NCBI GenBank assembly: GCA_013141175.1
Contig: JABFRN010000001.1
Span: forward strand, 2,551,234 to 2,615,233
Source: Lysobacter sp.
GTDB lineage: Bacteria; Pseudomonadota; Gammaproteobacteria; Xanthomonadales; Xanthomonadaceae
Direction: 5' to 3'
DNA: 64,000 nucleotides
Each line of letters opens with the position of its first letter. Within the stretch, counting starts at the first letter, position 1. The notes below the pieces were generated by a model. That model saw only the letters and a list, made by a program, of their open reading frames with translations, did no database searches and was not told the origin of the DNA. Made by a program: the position numbers and the translations under genes. Shown one piece after another: positions 54,808 to 64,000 of this stretch.

Positions 54808-57489
54808 ATGGCTGCACCGACCGACCCCCAGGATCACACCGCGCCACGGACCTTGGCCTCTGCCGGGTTGCCGCGTCGCGTGCGTCGAACGCTCGAGCGT
54901 GCGCTGGCGCTGTTCAGCGAGGAGCTGGAGCGCAATCTCGTCACCACGGTGACCGAGTTCGAGGAAGAGCTGTTCCGCCTGGCCGACCGCATCGGCACCA
55001 TCGGCGGAGGCTCCACCGATTACATGCACACCCTGCGCATCGTGCGTTTGAACCGTCACGATCTGGTGCCGCGCTTCATGCAGGTGGTGGAAACCGGGCT
55101 GGCGGGCATCCGCAAGCCGATGCTGTTCTCGGCGACGTCGCGTCCGGCCACGACGCCCGCGCCGATGGTGAACTTCCGGAATCTCAGCCTCGTCGACGAA
55201 TCGGTGATGGACGAGGGTGCGGTGCTGCATGCGATCGCTTCGCGCCAGGAATCGCGCGCGAATCTCGTGCTGCACCTGTTGGGCCAACGTTTCGGCGTGC
55301 TTGCGGCGGCACCCGCTTTCGACAGCGAGCGGATTCCGCTCGGTCCGCAGGCGCTGTGCCGTGCGATCCGTCATGCCACCGAAAGCGTGCAGTTGGATCA
55401 TGGTGCACGGCTGTTGTTCTATCGGATCTTCGATCGCCGGGTGATGATCCAATGCCTGGGGCTGGCCGAGAAACTGGATGCGCTGCTGGTCGAAGAAGGC
55501 GTGTTGCCCGGCTTGACCTATGTGCCGATGCGCACCCGCGCAGCCGGCGCAGGCGGTGGCGACAGCGATACCGATAACGACGAAGACGGCGAAAACGAAG
55601 ACCCCGCCGAAGGCGCGGGCGCAGGCAAGTCGACACAGGGCGCGCGTCCCGGCGGTGTTCAAGGCGGCGGCCCGCGTGGCGGGGCACCGCAAGCGCAGGG
55701 CGGCGGCCCGCAGGCCAGGGGTCAGCCGGGTGCGCAGAGCTGGATGTCCGGGTCCGGATCGCCCGGCGGTCAACTCGCCGGCTCCGACGACGCGGGTGCG
55801 TATGCGGACGAGGGCAGCAACGACCCCAATCGCCCATTCACCACGTGGATGGGCCAGCCGATGCCGAGCGCGGCGGTCGCCAATGAACAGGCGGCGTACC
55901 ACGATCTCCAGCAGTTGCTGTCGCGTCGTCGCGCCGAGGCCGAGCGCCACAATCCGATTCCGCCCAACCAGCGGCCGGAGCGGACCATCGTTACCCGCGA
56001 TCTGCTGCAGACGCTGGGCCGGATGGATGCCGAGCCGATGTCCGGCGGCAACGTGCCGGATATCGAGGACATCAAGCAATCGCTGCTGGCGCAAGCGCGC
56101 CAGCAATACGGCAAACCGGTCGCGCTGGCGCCCAGCGACAGCGACACCTTCGATCTCGTCGGACTGCTCTACAGCCATCTGCAGCGCGAAATCCGCGACG
56201 ACGCGCCGGCTGCGGCGCTGGTCAAGCGCATGCAGCTCACCCTGCTGCGGGTCGCCCTGCAGGACCGTGCGTTCTTCGTCCGCCCGAACCACCCGGCGCG
56301 GCAACTGCTGAGCACGGTGTCGGAAACCGCCGCGAAATGGCTGGCCGACGACGACTTCGATCCGCAACTGCTGGCGCCGCTGCAGCAGGCGGTGACCCAT
56401 GCGGTCAAGAATTACGACGGCAACCTCGAGGTTTTCGAGCAGAGCAACAAACAACTGCAGGCGCATATCGACACCCAGGTGCGTCGCGCCGAAACCCTCG
56501 AAAAGCGGCACGTCGAAGCCGCGCGCGGCAAGGAAAAACTCGAAGCCGCGAAACTGCGCGCCGAGCAGGTGCTGACCGAAATCATCGGCGAAGCGCCGCT
56601 GCCGAGGTTCACCCGTGCGCTGTTGAACCAGGCCTGGGCCGATGTGCTGACCCTGACCTTCCTGCGCCACGGCGAAGGTTCGGAAGAGTGGAACCGGCAG
56701 ATCGACGCGACCCGTCAGATCATCGCCGCCTGCACCGATCGCGATCCCAACGCCGAACACCCGGCGCTGAAGGCGCATGTGGAATCGGCGCTGAAGCAGG
56801 TCGGCTATCACGAGGACGAAGCCGAGGTCATCGCCAAACGCCTGTCCAGCAACGTGCGCGACGAGGAAGACGGCGAGTCGCGCACCGAACTGACGATGAA
56901 ACTCAAGGCGCGCGTGCGCCTGGGCGAGGATTCCCAGAAGGCGCGCAAGCCCGACCTGCCCGCGCGCTCCCCGCACGAGCAGGAGTGCTACGAACAGTTG
57001 CGCCTGCTGCCGTTCGGCACCTGGATGGAGTTCGTCACCAATCAACAGGGCGACGTGGTCCGTCGTCGCATGTCGTGGTTCAGCCCGGTCACCGACAACG
57101 CGCTGTTCGTCAACCAGCGCGGCCAGCGCATCGGCGAGCACTCGCTCGACAGCCTCGCGCGGATGATGGCCAAGGATCAGGTCCGGATCGTCACCGTGCA
57201 GCGTGCCGGTCTGGTCGATCGCGCCTGGAGCGCCGCGATGAATGCGCTGCGCGCCCTGACCGGGCACCGCGAGGAGCATCCCGAGGACGAACCCGGCGAA
57301 GCCGCCGCCCAAGCCGATATCGCCGTGCGTTCCGGACCTGCTGCGCCGATCGATGCGACAGTGACGGCACCGGAAGGGACCTTCGTCCGTTCCGTGCCCA
57401 GTACGGAGCCGGGCAACCCGAGGGCGGTGCCGTATCCCGGTCTGATCGGCGATGAATCCGCCGGATTGCCGCCCAAAGGAAGTGCGTGA
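54808..57489 (+). CDS. DUF1631 family protein
   Basis: An 893-residue cytoplasmic protein of the DUF1631 family. The N-terminal part (to about 240) is helical (RRVRRTLERALALFSEELER). A low-complexity Gly/Gln/Ala-rich stretch with an acidic run (TDNDEDGENEDPAEG) spans about 255-345. The C-terminal two thirds contain LLPFGTWMEFVTNQQGDVVR and KLSWFSP-like RRRMSWFSPVTDNALFVNQRG, which resembles a PilZ-like beta fold. The next gene encodes a PilZ protein and overlaps by one base, hinting at a c-di-GMP connection. ATG 54808 or ATG 54766 could be the start. Confidence 0.8.
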   Translation: MAAPTDPQDHTAPRTLASAGLPRRVRRTLERALALFSEELERNLVTTVTEFEEELFRLADRIGTIGGGSTDYMHTLRIVRLNRHDLVPRFMQVVETGLAGIRKPMLFSATSRPATTPAPMVNFRNLSLVDESVMDEGAVLHAIASRQESRANLVLHLLGQRFGVLAAAPAFDSERIPLGPQALCRAIRHATESVQLDHGARLLFYRIFDRRVMIQCLGLAEKLDALLVEEGVLPGLTYVPMRTRAAGAGGGDSDTDNDEDGENEDPAEGAGAGKSTQGARPGGVQGGGPRGGAPQAQGGGPQARGQPGAQSWMSGSGSPGGQLAGSDDAGAYADEGSNDPNRPFTTWMGQPMPSAAVANEQAAYHDLQQLLSRRRAEAERHNPIPPNQRPERTIVTRDLLQTLGRMDAEPMSGGNVPDIEDIKQSLLAQARQQYGKPVALAPSDSDTFDLVGLLYSHLQREIRDDAPAAALVKRMQLTLLRVALQDRAFFVRPNHPARQLLSTVSETAAKWLADDDFDPQLLAPLQQAVTHAVKNYDGNLEVFEQSNKQLQAHIDTQVRRAETLEKRHVEAARGKEKLEAAKLRAEQVLTEIIGEAPLPRFTRALLNQAWADVLTLTFLRHGEGSEEWNRQIDATRQIIAACTDRDPNAEHPALKAHVESALKQVGYHEDEAEVIAKRLSSNVRDEEDGESRTELTMKLKARVRLGEDSQKARKPDLPARSPHEQECYEQLRLLPFGTWMEFVTNQQGDVVRRRMSWFSPVTDNALFVNQRGQRIGEHSLDSLARMMAKDQVRIVTVQRAGLVDRAWSAAMNALRALTGHREEHPEDEPGEAAAQADIAVRSGPAAPIDATVTAPEGTFVRSVPSTEPGNPRAVPYPGLIGDESAGLPPKGSA

Positions 57490-57836
57490 TGAGCAGCAAA
57501 GACCACCGCCGTTCGCCGCGGCGCAAAGTCGCCGAGACCGTGCTGGTCAGCGACGTGATGACCGAAGAAATCGTCGGCCGCATCGGCAACCTGTCCGAAG
57601 GCGGCATGCTGCTGATGGCCAGCGCGCCGCTGACCGAGGATGCGCTGTACCAGTTCCGCTTCCGCTTGCCCGGCGTCGACGGTGCCGACATCGAAGTCGG
57701 CGCGCACCTGCTGTGGGTCGATCGCGCCAGCTCGCCGGGACAGTCCTGGGCGGGATTCCGTTTCATCTCGCTCACCGACGCGCATCGCGCACGCCTCAAT
57801 GGCTGGGTCGAAGCGCCGGGTTCGCACTACGATTGA
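57489..57836 (+). CDS. PilZ-domain protein, likely c-di-GMP receptor
   Basis: A 115-residue single-domain protein. The c-di-GMP-binding RxxxR lies in RRSPRRKVAE and the second motif NLSEGG (D/N-x-S-x-x-G) follows about 25 residues later. Both are intact, so ligand binding is likely. Translation is coupled to the DUF1631 gene by TGATG. Output unknown. Confidence 0.88.
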   Translation: MSSKDHRRSPRRKVAETVLVSDVMTEEIVGRIGNLSEGGMLLMASAPLTEDALYQFRFRLPGVDGADIEVGAHLLWVDRASSPGQSWAGFRFISLTDAHRARLNGWVEAPGSHYD

Positions 57837-58007
57837 TGACGCGATGGTGTCCGGCCGTCGCGTCGCTGGACCGATCCCGCGACATGCATCGTCGCGGTCG
57901 CCGTTTCTTCCCGCAGGATGCGCTCCAGCAGAATGCGCTCCAGGCGTTGTGTCGCTTCCACCCGCGTTCCGCCGAATCTCCCCCGAATCCATTCCGAGCG
58001 AACCGTC

Positions 58008-59339
<1,332 letters not shown>

Positions 59340-59810
59340 TGTTCTTGTGGGAGCGGCGGAAGCCGCGATTGGATCTTGCCGAAACGGAAAGCATCGCAGC
59401 TTGCGTCGCGTCTGCAAGGGCAAAGCGCCGTGTGCTTGGACGAGCAAGCATCACGAAGCAAATGCACCCCCTCCCAGCCTCCCCCTGCGCGATGCGCAAG
59501 GGGAGGAGAAGGACGTCGCGAAGTCCGCAAGAATTCCAGAAGAGCGAAGACGCTGGATGCCCGCGTGCGCGGGCATGACGCTGCGCACACGGTCTTCTGA
59601 TCTTCCGCTGGCGGCAAGCGATATTTTTCTTTCCGATGGAGTCCGGTTTCACCCGGATACCGCGTTTGTCATGTCTGTTCGCGGGGTGAGCCTCGTGTCG
59701 CCGCCACGAAAGCGGTGAGCGTTCGGCTGTCTCCCCACGTCCTCGCGACGCGAGGCTGCCGGTCCGGGCTGCATCGCATCAACCGCATCATTCCATCGGA
59801 AGGAGTTTTC
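59340..59810. other. 470-bp intergenic region made of REP-type repeats
   Basis: It contains a REP unit (TGTGGGAGCGGCGGAAGCCG, 59346-59365), a hairpin repeat at 59477-59506 (CTCCCCCTGCGCGATGCGCA), and half of the CCCGCG-type REP at 59553-59580. No gene is supported. The AAGGAG ribosome site of the next gene is at 59800-59805. Confidence 0.6.
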
Positions 59811-62042
59811 ATGCATCTTCGCGTCCTGACCTACAACGTCCAATGTCGTCCGATCGTCGACAACGTCGACAACGGAGTCCGCGCCGAAGAGATCGCGCGC
59901 CGCATCGTGGCATCGCATTGGGATTTCGATATCGTCTGCCTGAACGAGGTGTTCGCCGACACCGCCCGCGAGAAGTTCGTCGCCGGGCTCAAGACGAAGT
60001 ATCCCCATTACGTGGAAAGCATCGGCGGCGAGCGCGGTTTCGCGTCGTCGCTGGCTGACACGGACAGCGCGGGTTTCGTCGCGCTTTCCGTCGGTCTTCG
60101 TGTGCTCACGCTGGGGTTGATCGACGTGTTCGGAACATCGCAGGACAGCGGGCTGATGTTGTTCAGCCGTTTTCCGTTCGATCGAAAGCCCAATCCGGAC
60201 GATGCCGCGACGACGCTTCCGGCCCTCAACTGGAAGCCCTATTCGCAGCGCACCAACGACGATGCGCTGTCCGAAAAAGGCGCGCTGGCGATCCGCCTGC
60301 TGCTGCCCAGCGGCGACAAATACGTGGTCAGCGCCACCCACATGCAGGCCAGCGACAAGGACGACGATGAGGATTCCGGGATCCGTCTTTCGCAGTTCGA
60401 AGAGGCTTGGGGCAATCTGCAGCCGCTGCTGTCCGAAGGCGGCAGTCAGTACGATTTCGTGCATTGCGGCGACGTGAACGTGGACGGCGCCATGACCCTG
60501 CCGAACGCCGGTGATGCCGGCACCGAGTGGAAAGCGCGTTTCTCCCAGCCCATGAGCGGCCCCGCCGATTATTGGGATGCGGTCGCCTTCGAGCAGAGTC
60601 CGCATCTGTGGGAATACCGCAGTCCTGGCCTGACCCATCCGGTGGATCCCGGCATCACCGCGCCCACGGCCAATGGCGATCGTCGTTACGACTACTTCCT
60701 GACCCGGCCGGGGACCGGCAACCGCACCCTGCAGCACGCGTTCATCGATCATCCGCTGTGCGTGACGATGCAGACGTTGTCGTTCACCAGCGATCATTGG
60801 CCGGTGGTCGCCGACTTCATGCCCGATCATCGCGGTCCTGGCACCAGCGCCGCGCGCGGAATTCCCGTGGCCTGCGACGAGACGTCACCGTCTTTCGGTA
60901 CCAGCGGGAGGCTGCGTGCCGGCGAGATCGACTGGTTCTGCGTGACCAAGCCGGGCACCTACGAATTCGCGACGTTCGGTGCCGACATCACACTGTATGG
61001 CGAGGCCAATCTCAGTCGCCCCTTGGCGATCTACCAGACGCTGGATCGCGGCGCCGAACGCAGCGTCAAATATCTGTTGCCGGATGCGCCCGTGTTCGTG
61101 AAGGTGCAGTCGCCGGATCGCCATGCGACGCCGGATTACGCCTTGAACATCCGTCGCTTTCTCGGCACCAGCCTGAGCGACGCGATCGGACTGGTGCGTC
61201 GGGTGACGGAAACGTCGAATCATCGCATCGGCTTTCCCGACAGCGACTACGAGTGCCTCCTGGGCGACGGCGAACGCGGCGAACCGGTGGTGGACGCCCG
61301 TTACTTCGAATTCGATGTCCTGCCCACGACGAGCGGAAAGCCGCAGGAAGTCCGTCTGACAGGTGCATCCAGCAGTGGCGGTGCGTCGATGCGTCTGATC
61401 ATCGGCCAGCAGGTCGCGCCGGACGTGCTCGATGTCATGGCCAATACCCAATACGGGACAGGCGCGTTTTCGCTGGTGGTGGAGCTGAAGGCGGGCCACT
61501 ATTTCGTGGTCGCGCAGCGTCACCCGGGCAGCGGTTTTGCGGGCTCGGACTTCTCGCTGTCGTGGGACTCGAATGTTTCGGTGCTCTATACGCCGGCGGG
61601 ATACGAGAAAGGCGCCAACCCGGAAGGGTTCAATCCCTTGGCCGGGTTCCCGCCGCCGCAATCCGTCATCCTGAAATGCGTCGAGGAAACCGACAGTCCT
61701 TTCGATATCGGCTCGGATGATATCGCGGTGCAGATGCTTGTCGACGACATGAGCGTCGTCGTCATCAAGAACAGTGAGCTCGGAGAATTCGATACCAACG
61801 CTCCCCGCCCGCTCGATCCGTGGATCCCGTCCATCATCACTTACGTCGATCGGCTGCAGCTCAAGATCGTCGAGGAAGACAGCGTCGAGAACGATCATGG
61901 CAGTCTCGAATTCGCGATGGCGGCGAAATACCGCAGCGGTGCGCGTCCCGGCGCCACGCCGCTCGATCCGGGTGCGATGATCGTGACCGAGCGCGCGGAC
62001 TTCAGCGGCGGCACCTACACGTTGACGTTGACGCTGGTGTGA
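59811..62042 (+). CDS. Large endonuclease/exonuclease/phosphatase-fold protein with beta-rich C-terminus
   Basis: A 743-residue protein. Residues 1-340 form an EEP domain of the DNase I/sphingomyelinase fold: LTYNVQCRP, IVCLNEVF (Glu46), SATHMQAS (His177), HCGDVNVDG (Asp221, Asn223) and TSDHWPVVADF (Asp328, His329). All catalytic positions are kept. Residues from about 350 to 743 are a large, probably beta-rich region of unknown type with segments like AGEIDWFCVTKPGTYEFATF, resembling pre-peptidase-type domains. There is no signal peptide or XVIPCD, so location is unclear. Phosphodiesterase or sphingomyelinase-like activity is likely; substrate unknown. AAGGAG lies 6 nt before the ATG. Confidence 0.78.
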   Translation: MHLRVLTYNVQCRPIVDNVDNGVRAEEIARRIVASHWDFDIVCLNEVFADTAREKFVAGLKTKYPHYVESIGGERGFASSLADTDSAGFVALSVGLRVLTLGLIDVFGTSQDSGLMLFSRFPFDRKPNPDDAATTLPALNWKPYSQRTNDDALSEKGALAIRLLLPSGDKYVVSATHMQASDKDDDEDSGIRLSQFEEAWGNLQPLLSEGGSQYDFVHCGDVNVDGAMTLPNAGDAGTEWKARFSQPMSGPADYWDAVAFEQSPHLWEYRSPGLTHPVDPGITAPTANGDRRYDYFLTRPGTGNRTLQHAFIDHPLCVTMQTLSFTSDHWPVVADFMPDHRGPGTSAARGIPVACDETSPSFGTSGRLRAGEIDWFCVTKPGTYEFATFGADITLYGEANLSRPLAIYQTLDRGAERSVKYLLPDAPVFVKVQSPDRHATPDYALNIRRFLGTSLSDAIGLVRRVTETSNHRIGFPDSDYECLLGDGERGEPVVDARYFEFDVLPTTSGKPQEVRLTGASSSGGASMRLIIGQQVAPDVLDVMANTQYGTGAFSLVVELKAGHYFVVAQRHPGSGFAGSDFSLSWDSNVSVLYTPAGYEKGANPEGFNPLAGFPPPQSVILKCVEETDSPFDIGSDDIAVQMLVDDMSVVVIKNSELGEFDTNAPRPLDPWIPSIITYVDRLQLKIVEEDSVENDHGSLEFAMAAKYRSGARPGATPLDPGAMIVTERADFSGGTYTLTLTLV

Positions 62043-62046
62043 TGCC

Positions 62047-63408
62047 CTAGACCGGGCTTCGCGGGGCGCGCGCTTTTTCGCGCGCTTCGCGATGCGCGGT
62101 TTCGGCAAGGACTTTGAACTGGCGTTCGCGTTTGAGCCACAGTTCGTTGTTCGTGTCTTCCTCGACGTCCGTCTGCGGGATCTGGCCGAAGGCGATCCGC
62201 ATCGGCGCGGCCTGCTGCGACAACGCATGCTGCATCGCGCCGAAGTAGAGCGCGTTGTTTCCGTAGCGCTGGTTGATTTTGTCGAGGACCACGCTCGTTT
62301 CCCGGCTGCGCTGGCGTTCGGGCATGAGTTCGCCGCTGATCTGGCCACGGGGTTCGAGATGCACCAGCGTCACCGCCACCGACAGCGGCGGATAGCGTTT
62401 CGGATTCCAGCGGCCGTTTGCGAGCGCGCGTTCCAGTGCCTCGAGTTCGTGGCCGAGGAGCTTCAGGAACGTGGGCGTGTCGTCGATCGGTGCGAACGAC
62501 AGGTCGCGTTCGAAGCGCTTGTCCATGCCGACGAAGCGCATGCGGATCGACAGCCCACCGGCGAGGAAGGCTTCCTTGCGCAGGCGCATCGCGGCTTTCG
62601 CCAGCAGTTTGAACAGCACCGAACGCGCGCCGTCGTAATGGCGCAGTTCCGGGCCGAGCACATGCGAATGCCCGACCGAGCCGCGCTGGCTTTCGCGTCG
62701 CGGCAGGTGATGGCCGCGCAGTTGCAGCCAATAGCGGTCGCCTTCGACGCTGCCCCACGCGGCGCGCAGGTGGTCGCGGGTGGCGGCGCAGAGTTGCTCG
62801 GTCGTGCGGATGCCGGCGCGATGCAGGCGCCGCTCCATCGACGGGCCGATGCCGCAGAAATCGCGCAGCTCCAGTGCGTGCAGCGCGTGCGGCAGATCGG
62901 CCATTTCCAGCACCGTCAGCCCGTCGGGTTTGCGCATGTCCGATGCGGTCTTGGCGAGAAATTCATTGGGCGCGATACCGATCGAACAGCGGATCGCATC
63001 GAAACCGCGATCGAGCAGGGTGCGTTTGATGTTGCCGGCGATGGTTTCGGCATGCGCGCGCTGGCGCTCGCGGCCGAGCAGCCAGCAGGGCACTTCATCG
63101 ATGGAGCCGGGTTTGTCGTGCGGGATGCAATCGCCGATGGCGTCCATCAGTTGGTGATGCACTTCGACATAGCGCGCGGGCCGACCTTCGAGCAGCACGA
63201 TGTCCGGACATTTCTCGCGCGCTTCCCACACCGGCGTGCCGGTCTTCACGCCGAAGGCCTTGGCCTCATAGCTCGCCGCGATGCAGCAGGTGGTTTCCGC
63301 CATCACCGGCACCACGCCGACCGGGCGACCGCGCAGTCGCGGGTCGTCCTGCTGCTCCACCGAGGCGAAGTAGGAATTGAAATCGACGAAGAGGCAGCGC
63401 AGGGTCAT
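62047..63408 (-). CDS. Y-family DNA polymerase (DinB/UmuC-like)
   Basis: A 453-residue translesion polymerase. Asp9 in LFVDFNSYFASVEQQ and Asp104-Glu105 in GSIDEVPC are the catalytic acids, so it is not the inactive ImuB type. AASYEAKAFGVKTG, CSIGIAPNEFLAKTASDM and LRDFCGIGPSMERRL follow, then a little-finger domain and a C-terminal extension with RQRSRETSVVLDKIN and YFGAMQHALSQQAAPMRIAF. No clear LexA box is seen upstream. No imuA, umuD or dnaE2 lies next to it. The converging neighbour stops only 4 bp away. Confidence 0.9.
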   Translation of the reverse strand: MTLRCLFVDFNSYFASVEQQDDPRLRGRPVGVVPVMAETTCCIAASYEAKAFGVKTGTPVWEAREKCPDIVLLEGRPARYVEVHHQLMDAIGDCIPHDKPGSIDEVPCWLLGRERQRAHAETIAGNIKRTLLDRGFDAIRCSIGIAPNEFLAKTASDMRKPDGLTVLEMADLPHALHALELRDFCGIGPSMERRLHRAGIRTTEQLCAATRDHLRAAWGSVEGDRYWLQLRGHHLPRRESQRGSVGHSHVLGPELRHYDGARSVLFKLLAKAAMRLRKEAFLAGGLSIRMRFVGMDKRFERDLSFAPIDDTPTFLKLLGHELEALERALANGRWNPKRYPPLSVAVTLVHLEPRGQISGELMPERQRSRETSVVLDKINQRYGNNALYFGAMQHALSQQAAPMRIAFGQIPQTDVEEDTNNELWLKRERQFKVLAETAHREAREKARAPRSPV

Positions 63409-63721
63409 GGGCGGGTCGCAGCGTGTCTGCGGCGCGTCCGCCCCAACGGCGCGTGCGGATGGATCGGTCGAGTCGCCTGTCGCCGGACCGGCTGGATCGA
63501 TTATGGCACCGTCTGCCCGGTCGCGCGCTAAAGCGGCTTCCGGATTGCTTTTCGCGGGGCTGATGGTGGGAAGTGTGAGCGGATGCCATTTTGCGCATGA
63601 ATGCGCGCCCGTTCCCGGCCGACGGGCCTTGCCATACTCGCCACGCGTCCGGACCCGTGAGGTCGGCGTCGGGAGCTTGGGGAGCCTGCATGGGATATCC
63701 ATCATCAGGGAGTATGGAAAG
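63409..63721. other. 313-bp divergent intergenic region
   Basis: Between the Y-family polymerase and the last gene I see no ORF with coding character. CATACT at 63633-63638 could be a -10 for the rightward gene, with a poor -35. No LexA-type palindrome was found. Confidence 0.4.
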
Positions 63722-64000
63722 ATGAAGAAGTTGATTCGACGCGCCTGTGCAGGCGCAGCGATGGCGCTGCTGAGCCTCAGTGTCCAGGCGCAGACGTACA
63801 CCGGCGTCCAAGGGCCGGGGTGGCGCGAGATCGCGATGCCGCTTGCCAGTACCAGCTTGAGAACCGCGCAAACGGTAGGCACCTACACCACCCGCAACGC
63901 GGTGCTGATCGAGATCGACAGCCCCGCCGGTCTGGCGTATGCGCCGATTCCTTCGGCGGCCAAGGACAATATCCTCAGCGACGGATTCGGCGACGGTCCG
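63722..64000 (+). CDS. Exported protein of unknown function, 3' part beyond window
   Basis: The first 93 codons are visible. An N-terminal signal peptide with KKLIRR and a hydrophobic core ends at about VQAQ (residue 24). The mature start, TYTGVQGPGWREIAMPL, matches no family I recognise. A GGGAG-like site lies about 10 nt before the ATG. Function unknown. Confidence 0.7.
   Translation, partial: MKKLIRRACAGAAMALLSLSVQAQTYTGVQGPGWREIAMPLASTSLRTAQTVGTYTTRNAVLIEIDSPAGLAYAPIPSAAKDNILSDGFGDGP

Noticed and set aside
54769-57312. 847-codon minus-strand open frame opposite DUF1631
   Set aside because: No family signature and composition typical of antisense frames in high-GC DNA; the plus-strand DUF1631 protein is coherent.
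62047-63408. ImuB (catalytically dead Y-family protein of the SOS mutasome)
   Set aside because: The catalytic Asp9 and Asp104-Glu105 are intact and no imuA or dnaE2 lies adjacent.
62047-63882. Longer N-terminus for the Y-family polymerase, up to 63882
   Set aside because: The extra 158 codons show no domain and overlap the start of the divergent exported protein; the catalytic DFNSYF motif expects a start just before it at 63408.

Overview
This window is high-GC chromosomal DNA from a gammaproteobacterium of the Xanthomonadaceae, closest in gene style to Lysobacter and its relatives. The family assignment rests on several marks: an acetylated arginine pathway (N-acetylornithine carbamoyltransferase, N-acetylcitrulline deacetylase and a fused N-acetylglutamate synthase/kinase) joined to proB-proA; a hisGDCBHAFI operon led by a TrpR-like regulator; a DksA with a long Lys/Ala/Pro-rich N-terminus; and many xanthomonad-type REP palindromes between genes. 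Species cannot be fixed from the window alone.

Layout. 1-8100: the end of yidD, a cysteine-less DksA, a periplasmic GH3 beta-glucosidase with a LacI-type operator over its promoter, an MFS exporter, sufE and cysS. 8123-18354: arginine/proline block argF'-argG-argE'-argB(NAGS/K)-GNAT-argC-argH-proB-proA. 18355-18957: REP elements, a tRNA-Pro(CGG) and a partial duplicate of its 3' half and terminator. 19082-30233: hisS translationally coupled to an enlarged aromatic amino acid ammonia-lyase, then the TrpR-like regulator with a palindromic operator over its own promoter, then the his operon with every junction overlapping. 30472-42866: a 7TM-DISM/GGDEF cyclase, a metallophosphoesterase, a YdeI-like protein, methionine-salvage genes mtnC, mtnD, mtnB with a C13 (legumain-like) peptidase coupled to mtnC, a HiPIP, an amino acid permease, a NUDIX hydrolase, efpL with a coupled lipoprotein, and an SDR dehydrogenase.

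42867-49858 is the most interesting accessory segment. It holds two tandem lipoprotein-effector pairs. Each effector has peptidoglycan-hydrolase and peptidoglycan-binding domains followed by a C-terminal XVIPCD-like domain, the recognition signal of the xanthomonad bacteria-killing type IV secretion system. Each is preceded by a lipoprotein that is the likely immunity protein. An orphan 5' end of a third effector-like gene lies just upstream. No secretion-machine genes are in the window.

49896-64000 is mostly housekeeping: gmk, yicC, rph, a VOC protein, rdgB, hemW, DUF1631 coupled to a PilZ protein, pepQ, a large endonuclease/exonuclease/phosphatase-fold protein, a Y-family DNA polymerase and the start of an exported protein.

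Coordinates and starts were read by hand from the sequence. Functions rest on recognised family motifs. No database search was run.
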